Part shown: positions 7,788-15,401 of the stretch, one piece after another
How the letters are laid out: every line of letters begins with the position of its first letter
Numbering within the stretch: position 1 is the first letter of the stretch
DNA from: an uncultured Oscillospiraceae bacterium
Lineage (GTDB): Bacteria; Bacillota; Clostridia; Oscillospirales; Ruminococcaceae
NCBI GenBank assembly: GCA_910583935.1
Contig: CAJTZM010000007.1
Coordinates: 1-64,000, forward strand
Length of the DNA stretch: 64,000 bases
Direction: 5' to 3'
Position numbers and translations under genes: made by a program
Notes under the pieces: model-generated
Told to the model about the DNA's origin: nothing
Database searches by the model: none
What the model saw: only the letters and a program-made list of their open reading frames with translations

Positions 7788-9119
7788 ATGAAAAAGCTGA
7801 CGGCGATTGCCGCTGTATTCTGCCTTTTGCTGACAGCGGCTGGATGCAATGCGGCCGATACGGCGGATCCCAAAGGAGACGCCATCTACTTTCTGAATTT
7901 TAAGCCGGAGGTGGCAGCACTTTACGACGAAATTGCCAGCGCGTATCGGGAGGAAACAGGCGTTTCGCTGCGGGTGGTGACAGCCGCCTCCGGAACCTAT
8001 GAGCAGACGCTCAAATCGGAGATGGCCAAATCCGACGCGCCGACGCTGTTCCAGATCAATGGCCCGTTGGGCTATTTAAACTGGAAGGACTACTGCGCCG
8101 ATTTAAGCGATACCCAGCTGTACCAGCATCTGAAGGACAAAAGCCTGGCCGTAACCAGCGAGGGAAAGGTATACGGCATTCCCTATGTGGTGGAAGGGTA
8201 CGGCATCATCTACAACAACGCCATTATGCAGAAATATTTTCGTCTGGACGGCGCGAAGGTCCGTTCCGCCGAGGAGATCAACAGCTTTTCTAAGCTGCGG
8301 GAGGTGGTGGAGGACATGACCGCCAAAAAAGAGCAGTTGGAAATCGACGGGGTTTTTGCCAGCACCTCGTTAAAGCCCGGCGAGGATTGGCGCTGGCATA
8401 CCCATCTGGCCAATATCCCTATCACCTATGAGTGGGAGGAGAAGGGCGTGGACCTCACCGGCGCGGGGACGAAGGAAATCCAATTTTCCTTCGCGGAGAA
8501 TTTTAAAAATATCTTTGATCTTTATTTGGACAACGCCGTTTCCGAGCGAAAACGCCTGGGCTCTAAGCAGGTGATGGACTCCATGGCGGAGTTTGCCCTG
8601 GGCCGGTGCGCCATGGTCCAAAACGGCAATTGGGCCTGGAATGATATTAAGGAGGTAGAGGGCAACACCATAAAGGAAGAGGACATCCGGTTTTTGCCCA
8701 TCTACACCGGCGTCGAAGGGGAAGAAAATCAGGGCCTTTGCATCGGTACCGAAAACTTTTTTTGCATCAACGCCAAAGCCAGCCCCCAGGACCAAAAGCG
8801 GGCGGCGGATTTTATCTACTGGCTTTTTTCCTCGGATACCGGCAAAAGGTTTGTGACCGAAAAGCTTAAATTTATCGCGCCGTTCGATACCTTTTCTGCC
8901 GACGAGTCGCCGGACGATCCGCTGGCCAAGGAGGTTGCCCGCTGGATAAACCGGGAGGACGCCCAGAATATCCCGTGGAACTTTACCCTGTTTCCCAGCC
9001 AGACCTTTAAGGACCATTTCGGCGGCGCGCTGCTGCAATACGCCCAGGGAAACCTGGAATGGGACGGCGTCGTCGAGCAGGTGGTAAGCGACTGGAAAAG
9101 CGAAAGCGCCGGCCGCTAA
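7788..9119 (+). CDS. ABC transporter sugar-binding lipoprotein (malto-oligosaccharide type)
   Basis: A 443-residue extracellular solute-binding protein, family 1. It begins with a lipoprotein signal peptide and lipobox ending in Cys20 (TAAGC), so it should be anchored to the outer face of the membrane. It presents sugar to the two permeases encoded directly downstream. The substrate is inferred as maltodextrin because malQ and glgP follow. The body shows the usual SBP features (FSFAENFKNIFDLYLDN, the MVQNGNWAW segment, the ADFIYWLFSSD hinge region). A strong AAGGAGGACGTCT binding site sets the ATG. Confidence 0.9.
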   Translation: MKKLTAIAAVFCLLLTAAGCNAADTADPKGDAIYFLNFKPEVAALYDEIASAYREETGVSLRVVTAASGTYEQTLKSEMAKSDAPTLFQINGPLGYLNWKDYCADLSDTQLYQHLKDKSLAVTSEGKVYGIPYVVEGYGIIYNNAIMQKYFRLDGAKVRSAEEINSFSKLREVVEDMTAKKEQLEIDGVFASTSLKPGEDWRWHTHLANIPITYEWEEKGVDLTGAGTKEIQFSFAENFKNIFDLYLDNAVSERKRLGSKQVMDSMAEFALGRCAMVQNGNWAWNDIKEVEGNTIKEEDIRFLPIYTGVEGEENQGLCIGTENFFCINAKASPQDQKRAADFIYWLFSSDTGKRFVTEKLKFIAPFDTFSADESPDDPLAKEVARWINREDAQNIPWNFTLFPSQTFKDHFGGALLQYAQGNLEWDGVVEQVVSDWKSESAGR

Positions 9120-9185
9120 CCGCCGCTTCGGCGTTTTGGGACCGGCCCTGGATTTTGCGATTCCAATCAGTAAGGAGGGTGCGAT

Positions 9186-10031
9186 ATGCAAAAAAGTCTG
9201 CAAAAATACGCCGCGGTTTTCCTCTTTCCAACAGGGATTTGTTTTTTGATCGCTTTTTTGGTTCCGTTTGTGTTCGGCTTGTATTTGTCCTTTACCCAGT
9301 TTACCACTGTGTCCAATACTCGCTGGGTCGGTCTGGACAATTATCTTAGGGCATTTACCGATAACGGGGACTTTCTCAACGCCTTGTGGTTTACGGCGGC
9401 CTTTACCGTTGTGTCCGTCCTCACCGTAAACCTTCTGGCCTTTTCGCTGGCGCTGCTTTTGACCCGGGGAATTCGGGGGACCAACCTGTTTCGGACCGTC
9501 TTTTTTATGCCAAATTTAATCGGCGGCATTGTCTTAGGGTACATCTGGCAGCTGATGATCAATGGGCTTCTCTTGGGCGCAGGGGTCGATATCACCTACG
9601 ATCCTCGCTACGGCTTTTGGGGGCTGGTCGTGCTGATGAATTGGCAGATGATCGGCTATATGATGATTATTTATATCGCGGGGCTGCAAAGTCTGCCGGG
9701 CGATGTGCTGGAGGCCGCGCAAATCGACGGCGCGTCCCCCTGGCAGAAGCTTTGGCACGTTACGGTTCCGATGATCATGCCGTCGGTTACCATCTGTACC
9801 TTTTTAACGCTGACCAACTCCTTTAAGCTATTTGACCAAAACTTTGCGCTGACCGCCGGCGCTCCTATGAAAAAAACAGCCATGCTGGCGCTGGATATCT
9901 ACAATACCTTTTACGGCAGAATCGGTGACGAGGGGGTAGGACAGGCAAAGGCGGTGCTCTTTTTTCTTTTGGTAGCGGCTATTGCCTTTTTCCAGCTTTG
10001 GCTGACCCGTAAAAGGGAGGTGGAGCAGTGA
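9186..10031 (+). CDS. Sugar ABC transporter permease, MalF-type
   Basis: A 281-residue membrane permease of the binding-protein-dependent (BPD) family with six predicted helices. The EAA loop that docks the ATPase is present (EAAQIDGASPWQKLWHVTVPMIMPS, about residues 178-202). It lacks the long N-terminal extension and periplasmic loop of E. coli MalF, as is usual for CUT1 permeases of Firmicutes. It follows the binding protein after 66 bp and overlaps the next permease by 4 bp, so the three are one operon. No ATPase is encoded here; a shared MsmX-type ATPase elsewhere is likely. Confidence 0.92.
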   Translation: MQKSLQKYAAVFLFPTGICFLIAFLVPFVFGLYLSFTQFTTVSNTRWVGLDNYLRAFTDNGDFLNALWFTAAFTVVSVLTVNLLAFSLALLLTRGIRGTNLFRTVFFMPNLIGGIVLGYIWQLMINGLLLGAGVDITYDPRYGFWGLVVLMNWQMIGYMMIIYIAGLQSLPGDVLEAAQIDGASPWQKLWHVTVPMIMPSVTICTFLTLTNSFKLFDQNFALTAGAPMKKTAMLALDIYNTFYGRIGDEGVGQAKAVLFFLLVAAIAFFQLWLTRKREVEQ

Positions 10032-10867
10032 AAAAACCGGTAAAGCAAAAAAACGGATGGCTAATTTCTCTTTTTCTGGGGGCGCTGTCCCTTGTTTTCC
10101 TGTTTCCCATTTTTCTGGTCCTTATAAACTCCTTTAAAGGCCAGTTTTATATTTCCGACGCGCCCTTCTCCCTGCCAAACGCTCAGACCTTTTCAGGGCT
10201 TGACAATTATAAAAACGGTGTCGAGAAGGTGGGCTTTATCTCTGCTTTTGGCTATTCCTTGTTTATCACCGTCTGCTCGGTGGCAGCCATTGTGCTTTTT
10301 ACCTCCATGACCGCTTGGTATCTTATGCGGGTGAAGACTCGGGGGAGCAGTGCGCTGTACTACCTGTTTGTTTTTAGCATGATCGTGCCGTTTCAGATGG
10401 TAATGTTTACTATGTCCAAAATCGCGAACCTTCTACGTTTGGATAACCCTTTGGGCATCATCCTTTTGTACCTGGGCTTTGGCGCCGGTCTTTCGGTGTT
10501 TTTGTACAGCGGATTTATCAAATCCATCCCGCTGGAAATCGAAGAGGCCGCCGCTATCGACGGGTGCCACCCTCTCCAGATCTTTTTTCTTGTGGTTTTC
10601 CCGATTCTCAAGCCCACCTCTGTTACGGTGGCGATTTTAAACGCCATGTGGATTTGGAACGACTACCTGCTGCCCTATCTTGTCATCGGCAGCCGATACC
10701 GGACGATCCCCATCGCGGTGCAGTATTTGCAGGGAGGCTACGGCTCCCGGGATATGGGCGCTTTGATGGCCATGCTGATTCTGGCAATCGTCCCCATTGT
10801 CATCTTTTATTTGACCTGCCAAAAGTATATTATCAAAGGGGTGATGTCCGGCGCGGTAAAGGGGTAG
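10028..10867 (+). CDS. Sugar ABC transporter permease, MalG-type
   Basis: A 279-residue partner permease of the same CUT1 importer. Six helices are predicted, with the EAA loop EEAAAIDGCHPLQIFFLVVFP near residues 175-195 and a typical MalG C-terminus (FYLTCQKYIIKGVMSGAVKG). It overlaps the previous gene (ATGA-type junction), which indicates translational coupling. It is followed by an 83-bp gap with a separate promoter for malQ. Confidence 0.92.
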   Translation: MKKPVKQKNGWLISLFLGALSLVFLFPIFLVLINSFKGQFYISDAPFSLPNAQTFSGLDNYKNGVEKVGFISAFGYSLFITVCSVAAIVLFTSMTAWYLMRVKTRGSSALYYLFVFSMIVPFQMVMFTMSKIANLLRLDNPLGIILLYLGFGAGLSVFLYSGFIKSIPLEIEEAAAIDGCHPLQIFFLVVFPILKPTSVTVAILNAMWIWNDYLLPYLVIGSRYRTIPIAVQYLQGGYGSRDMGALMAMLILAIVPIVIFYLTCQKYIIKGVMSGAVKG

Positions 10868-10886
10868 AAATTTTCCCTTTTCCGGT

Positions 10887-10915
10887 TTGACGCAGGTCCT
10901 TTTGTGGAGTATGAT
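10887..10915 (+). promoter_or_regulatory. Promoter of malQ-glgP
   Basis: TTGACG (10887-10892), 17-nt spacer, TATGAT (10910-10915), directly after the last permease gene. Predicted transcription start is near 10922, only a few bases before the palindrome at 10928-10959. Confidence 0.65.
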
Positions 10916-10927
10916 ATTCTTATATTC

Positions 10928-10959
10928 TTTCACCATTTTTTGGCCGAAAAATGGTGAAA
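10928..10959 (+). promoter_or_regulatory. 13-bp-arm palindrome at the malQ transcription start
   Basis: TTTCACCATTTTT and its exact complement are separated by 6 nt (TGGCCG). It sits immediately downstream of the promoter, so it could be a repressor operator or a 5' mRNA hairpin. It has no T run after it and is not a good terminator. The first in-frame ATG of malQ (10951) falls inside it. Confidence 0.6.
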
Positions 10960-12489
10960 GGCATCCTTTTGGAAGGGACGGTGCTTGGAAAAGTGAAAAA
11001 ACAAAAACCCCTAGGCCGCGGCGCCGGCATCCTGCTGCCGGTGTCCTGCCTGCCGTCCGATTACGGGATCGGCTCTCTGGGAAAAGCAGCCTATGAATTT
11101 GTGGACTTTCTGGCGGCGGCGGGGCAAAGCTATTGGCAGGTGCTTCCCTTAGGCCCCACCGGCTACGGGGACAGTCCCTATCAAAGCTTTTCCGCCTTTG
11201 CGGGCAGCCCCTATTACATTGACCTGCAAACGCTGGTGGAGCAGGGCTTTCTGCGCCTGTCGGAGGCGAAAGCGCCGGATTGGGGCGAAAGAACCGATTG
11301 GGTGGATTACGGGAAGCTTTACAAAAACCGTTTCGAGGTGCTGAGAAAGGCCTGGTCCCGCAGCGGATGGGAGCGGGATCCGGCCTTTTGCTCCTTCTGC
11401 GAGGAAAACCGGTTCTGGCTGGAGGACTACGCCCTTTTTATGGCACTGAAGGATTCCTTCGACGGCCTGGCGTGGCAGTCCTGGCCGGAGAAGCTGCGCC
11501 TGCGAGAGCCTGACGCCTTAAGGGACTGCCGGGAGCGGATGAAGGAGCAGACAGCCTTCTGGCAGTATGTCCAGTACCTGTTTTTTACCCAATGGAAGAA
11601 GCTCAAGGTCTACGCGAACCAGAAGGGAGTCCGGATTATCGGCGACATCCCCATCTATGTGGCGATGGACAGCGCCGACGTTTGGGCCAACGCCTCCTTG
11701 TTCCAGATGGACCAAAACCGCCGGCCTCTGGCAGTAGCCGGTGTGCCGCCGGATCTGTTTTCCTCCACCGGGCAGCTTTGGGGCAATCCGCTGTATGACT
11801 GGCGCGCCATGGAGGCGGACGGCTTTGGCTGGTGGAAAAAGCGGATGGCCGCCAGCGCCGGATGGTACGATCTGATCCGGATCGACCATTTTATCGGCAT
11901 CGTCCATTACTATTCCATCCCGGCGGGGGAGAAAACCGCCATGAACGGTCGCTGGATGCCCGGCCCCGGCGAAAAGCTGCTGGAAGCTGTCACCCCGGCG
12001 CTGAGCGGCAAAAAAATCATCGCCGAGGATCTGGGCGTCGTCACGCCGCCGGTGCGCAGGCTTCTTAGAAAAAGCGGCTATCCCGGCATGAAGCTGATGG
12101 AATTCGCCTTTGACAGCACCAGTGCCAACGAATACCTGCCCTGCCATTTCGAAAAGAATATAGTGGTCTACGGCGGCACCCATGACAACGAAACCCTGGC
12201 TGGCTTTTTCGGACCGGGCCAAAACCGGAGGATGCTGCAATTTGCCCGCCGGTACCTGAATGTTTCCCGCAACGCCCAGATCCCCTGGGAGCTGATTCGG
12301 GCGGGCTATGCCAGCTGCGCGGATACGGTGATTTTTCAGCTCCAGGATTTTTTGGGTCTTGGCAATGAAGCCCGCATCAATACTCCATCCACCCTGGGCG
12401 GGAATTGGTGCTGGCGGCTGGTCCCGGGGCAGCTGTCCGGCGGCTTAGCCGACCGGATAGAAGAATTGGTCAAGCTTTACGACAGATAG
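10951..12489 (+). CDS. malQ: 4-alpha-glucanotransferase (amylomaltase)
   Basis: Transfers glucan segments between malto-oligosaccharides and releases glucose, in the cytoplasm. A GH77 enzyme of up to 512 residues. Signatures include GILLPVSCLPSDYGIGSLG, GDIPIYVAMDSADVWAN (catalytic barrel), IRIDHFIG, the acid/base region IIAEDLGVVTPPV, and YGGTHDNETLAGFF near the C-terminus. The start is uncertain: ATG 10951 lies in a hairpin without a binding site, while GTG 10981 and GTG 10993 lie after GGAAGGGAC and give a more usual N-terminus (KKQKPLGRGAGILLP); I favour 10993 or 10981. glgP follows after 16 bp. Together with the importer it forms a maltodextrin pathway. Confidence 0.95.
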   Translation: MVKGILLEGTVLGKVKKQKPLGRGAGILLPVSCLPSDYGIGSLGKAAYEFVDFLAAAGQSYWQVLPLGPTGYGDSPYQSFSAFAGSPYYIDLQTLVEQGFLRLSEAKAPDWGERTDWVDYGKLYKNRFEVLRKAWSRSGWERDPAFCSFCEENRFWLEDYALFMALKDSFDGLAWQSWPEKLRLREPDALRDCRERMKEQTAFWQYVQYLFFTQWKKLKVYANQKGVRIIGDIPIYVAMDSADVWANASLFQMDQNRRPLAVAGVPPDLFSSTGQLWGNPLYDWRAMEADGFGWWKKRMAASAGWYDLIRIDHFIGIVHYYSIPAGEKTAMNGRWMPGPGEKLLEAVTPALSGKKIIAEDLGVVTPPVRRLLRKSGYPGMKLMEFAFDSTSANEYLPCHFEKNIVVYGGTHDNETLAGFFGPGQNRRMLQFARRYLNVSRNAQIPWELIRAGYASCADTVIFQLQDFLGLGNEARINTPSTLGGNWCWRLVPGQLSGGLADRIEELVKLYDR

Positions 12490-12505
12490 GAAGGAGGGAT
12501 CCTGC

Positions 12506-14851
12506 TTGCAGGATTTTGAAAAGCAAATTGAGACAATTTTGGCGTTGGAGGATGGCGCTTCCCCTCAAACGGCCAGTGTGAAGCAGCTTTATCAGGCGGT
12601 TTCCAAGGCGGCGATGGCGCAGACCTTCCCCCGCTGGAAAAAACAGCCGGACCAAAAGCGAGCCTGCTATCTATCGGCGGAATTCCTGCTGGGGCGGCTC
12701 GTTTACAGCAACCTGATGAACCTGGGTCTTTTAGAGCGCTGCGGGCAATTCTTAAAGTCCTATGGGATTGACCCGGCGGTTTTCGAGCAAATTGAGGACG
12801 ACGCCTTGGGCAACGGCGGTCTGGGACGGCTGGCCGCCTGTTTTCTGGATTCCGCCGCGACCCACCGCCTGCCGCTGGACGGCTTCGGCATCCGCTACCG
12901 GTACGGATTGTTCCGGCAGCGGTTTGAAAACGGATTTCAAAAAGAGGAGGCGGACGATTGGATGCGTTTTGGCGATCCGTGGAGCGTTCGCCGGGAGGAG
13001 GAGACGGTGCTGGTCCGCTTTGGGGATCAGACGGTCCGGGCGGTGCCCTATGACATGCCGGTGATCGGCTATGCAGAGGGGACGGTCAACACCTTGCGGC
13101 TGTGGCAGGCCGAAGCAGTAGAGGCGTTTGATTTCGACCGGTTTAACCGCCAGGAATACGACGAGGCGGTGCGCCAGCAGAATCGGGCGCAGGATATATC
13201 TGCCGTGCTGTATCCCAACGACGATACCGACGAGGGCAAACGGCTGCGGCTCAAGCAGCAGTACTTTTTCTCCAGCGCTACCATGCAAACGTTGGTCCGC
13301 CGGTACGCGGCGGAATGCGGAGAGGATTTTTCCCGGTTCGGGGACTGCTACGCGGTCCAGCTAAACGACACCCATCCCACTGTGGCCATTCCTGAGCTGC
13401 TGCGCCTTTTGATGGAGGAGCGCCTGCTTTCCTTCGAAGAAGCGTTCGCAGTGGTCCAGAAGACCTTTTCCTATACCAACCACACCATTATGGCCGAGGC
13501 GCTGGAAAAATGGAGCACGGCCCTGTTCTGCGCGGTCCTGCCGGAGGTTTACCCCTATGTAGTGCTTTTGCAAAACGGCCTGATGCGGCAACTGGCCGCC
13601 CGGGGTATCCCGCCGGCGGAGCGGGAGGCTTACCGCATCATCGACAGGGGGACGATCCATATGGCCCGCATGGCGATTTTTGCCGGCCATACGGTTAACG
13701 GCGTGGCGCGCATCCATACCGAAATCTTAAAGGACAGCGCACTGGCCGACTGGTACCGTTTGTATCCGGACAGGTTCCAGAACAAGACCAACGGCATTAC
13801 CCAGCGCCGCTGGCTGGCCCTGTGCAATCCGGAGCTTTCGGCGCTGGTCACTGAGCTTTGTGGCGACGGTTGGCAGACGGATCTTTCCCGGATTCGCCGC
13901 CTGGCGGATTACGCCCAAGATGAGGCGGTGTTAAGACGCTTTGCCGAAATAAAGCGGCAGAAAAAGACGCAGCTGTGCGATTTCGTGGAAAAGCAGGAAG
14001 GGGTGCGTCTGAATCCGGACTTTTTGTTCGATATCCAGGCCAAGCGGCTGCATGAGTACAAACGGCAGCTGCTCAACGCCTTCTCCATCCTGGATATCTA
14101 TTTTTCGCTGAAGGACGGCAGTCTGACCGGCTGGTCTCCGACGGTCTATTTGTTCGGAGCCAAGGCGGCGCCGGGCTACTACCGAGCTAAGGGGATCATC
14201 AAGTATGTTAACGAGATTGCCCGGCTGGTCAACAGTGATCCGGATACCAAAGACCGGCTTCAGGTGCTGTTTGTGCAAAATTATAATGTGTCCTACGCGC
14301 AAAAGCTGATTCCCGCAGCGGATATTTCTGAGCAGATTTCCCCCGCCGGGACCGAGGCCTCCGGCACCGGCAATATGAAATTCATGCTAAACGGCGCGGT
14401 GACGCTGGGTACGCTGGACGGCGCCAACATCGAAATTGTGGAGCAGGCGGGACAGGAAAACAACTACATCTTCGGCGCAACGGTAGAGGAGCTTTCGGCG
14501 CTGAAGCAGTACGATCCGGCAGGGATTCTGCGTGAAAACCCCCGGATCCGCCGGGTGGTGGAAACACTGGTGGACGGCACCTTCTCCGACGGGAAAACCG
14601 GCATGTTCCGCGAGCTGTACGACTCGCTGACCATCGGCGCCGACTGGCATGAGCCGGACCAGTATTACCTGCTTTTGGACTTTTTGCCCTACTGCGACGC
14701 CAAGCGCCGCGCCAATCGGGATTACGCCGACAAAACCGGCTTTACGCGAAAATGCCTGCTGAATACAGCTAATGCGGGAATTTTTTCCAGCGACCGGACG
14801 ATCAAGGAATACGCCAAAGAAATCTGGCGGATTCAGCCAGAGGAAAAATAG
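12506..14851 (+). CDS. glgP: Glycogen/maltodextrin phosphorylase
   Basis: Releases glucose 1-phosphate from alpha-1,4-glucans, a PLP enzyme of GT35. At 781 residues it is close to E. coli MalP. The N-terminal NGGLGRLAACFLDS motif, the GFGIRYRYGLF region and the PLP-lysine region EASGTGNMKFMLNG with GTLDGANIEI are all intact. The start is TTG, set by AAGGAGGG 7 nt upstream. Its location behind malQ suggests that maltodextrins are the real substrate, making it functionally a MalP. Confidence 0.95.
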   Translation: MQDFEKQIETILALEDGASPQTASVKQLYQAVSKAAMAQTFPRWKKQPDQKRACYLSAEFLLGRLVYSNLMNLGLLERCGQFLKSYGIDPAVFEQIEDDALGNGGLGRLAACFLDSAATHRLPLDGFGIRYRYGLFRQRFENGFQKEEADDWMRFGDPWSVRREEETVLVRFGDQTVRAVPYDMPVIGYAEGTVNTLRLWQAEAVEAFDFDRFNRQEYDEAVRQQNRAQDISAVLYPNDDTDEGKRLRLKQQYFFSSATMQTLVRRYAAECGEDFSRFGDCYAVQLNDTHPTVAIPELLRLLMEERLLSFEEAFAVVQKTFSYTNHTIMAEALEKWSTALFCAVLPEVYPYVVLLQNGLMRQLAARGIPPAEREAYRIIDRGTIHMARMAIFAGHTVNGVARIHTEILKDSALADWYRLYPDRFQNKTNGITQRRWLALCNPELSALVTELCGDGWQTDLSRIRRLADYAQDEAVLRRFAEIKRQKKTQLCDFVEKQEGVRLNPDFLFDIQAKRLHEYKRQLLNAFSILDIYFSLKDGSLTGWSPTVYLFGAKAAPGYYRAKGIIKYVNEIARLVNSDPDTKDRLQVLFVQNYNVSYAQKLIPAADISEQISPAGTEASGTGNMKFMLNGAVTLGTLDGANIEIVEQAGQENNYIFGATVEELSALKQYDPAGILRENPRIRRVVETLVDGTFSDGKTGMFRELYDSLTIGADWHEPDQYYLLLDFLPYCDAKRRANRDYADKTGFTRKCLLNTANAGIFSSDRTIKEYAKEIWRIQPEEK

Positions 14852-14852
14852 G

Positions 14853-14893
14853 AAAAAAGAAGGGAAAAACGATGGATTTTCCCTTCTTTTTTG
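14853..14893 (+). terminator. Intrinsic terminator of malQ-glgP
   Basis: A 16-bp stem AAAAAAGAAGGGAAAA against its complement with an 8-nt loop, ending in a T run, directly after the glgP stop. Confidence 0.9.
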
Positions 14894-14939
14894 TCTGTTT
14901 TCTCCTGAAATGAGGATTTCCGCTTTTTTTTAAAAATTC

Positions 14940-14968
14940 TTGACAAAATTCTACGTCAAGTGTAGTAT
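14940..14968 (+). promoter_or_regulatory. Promoter of the BlaI/M56 operon
   Basis: TTGACA (14940-14945), 17 nt, TAGTAT (14963-14968). A BlaI-type operator dyad overlaps the spacer and -10 box. Confidence 0.8.
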
Positions 14969-14991
14969 GTAGTTATACTTCAATTGTAGTA
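14951..14991 (+). promoter_or_regulatory. Two BlaI/MecI-type operator dyads
   Basis: CTACGTCAAGTGTAG (14951-14965) and TACTTCAATTGTAGTA (14976-14991) are two similar inverted repeats with TAC...GTA ends, like BlaI/MecI boxes (TACA/TGTA). One covers the promoter and one lies just downstream, the expected arrangement for autorepression by the BlaI-like protein encoded next. Confidence 0.7.
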
Positions 14992-15019
14992 AATATTTTG
15001 CGAAGAAAGGAAAGCGGCG

Positions 15020-15400
15020 ATGGAAAAAATGCGGCGGCTGCCGGATACGGAATTGGAGATGATGCTGGTCTTGTGGGAGGCGGAAGAGGAGGTTCCCCGC
15101 TCCTACTTTGACCAGCGGCTCAAGGAAAAAAACTGGAGCATCAACACCATCAACACCTATCTTTCCCGGCTGGAGAAAAAGGGGTTTCTCAGCTGTGAAA
15201 AACGGGGAAAGATGAATTTTTACCGTCCGGCGGTGGGGCGGGAGGAATATCTGGCCTTTGAGAGCCGGTCTGTGCTGGATCGGCTGTACGGCAGCTCGGT
15301 CAAGCGGTTTGTGACGGCGCTGTACCAGGACAAGAGGCTGGATGAAGACCAGTTGGGGGAATTGGAGGAGCTGCTTGAGGAGTTAAAGAGGAGGGATTGA
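15020..15400 (+). CDS. BlaI/MecI/CopY family transcriptional repressor
   Basis: A 126-residue winged-helix repressor. The wing and recognition helix region (NWSINTINTYLSRLEKKGFLSCEK, residues ~34-58) matches the family, followed by the helical dimerisation tail. In the BlaI/MecI paradigm it is cleaved when the membrane sensor is triggered. It sits 1 bp upstream of the M56 sensor gene and behind two matching operators, so autoregulation is very likely. No beta-lactamase or PBP2a gene is nearby, so the regulon is unknown. Confidence 0.92.
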   Translation: MEKMRRLPDTELEMMLVLWEAEEEVPRSYFDQRLKEKNWSINTINTYLSRLEKKGFLSCEKRGKMNFYRPAVGREEYLAFESRSVLDRLYGSSVKRFVTALYQDKRLDEDQLGELEELLEELKRRD

Positions 15401-15401
15401 C

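Noticed and set aside
8370..9203. Long minus-strand open frame opposite the sugar-binding protein (and similar long antisense frames opposite deoB, metH and malQ)
   Set aside because: They have no binding sites or family motifs, and their length follows from the GC-rich codon use of the real genes on the other strand.
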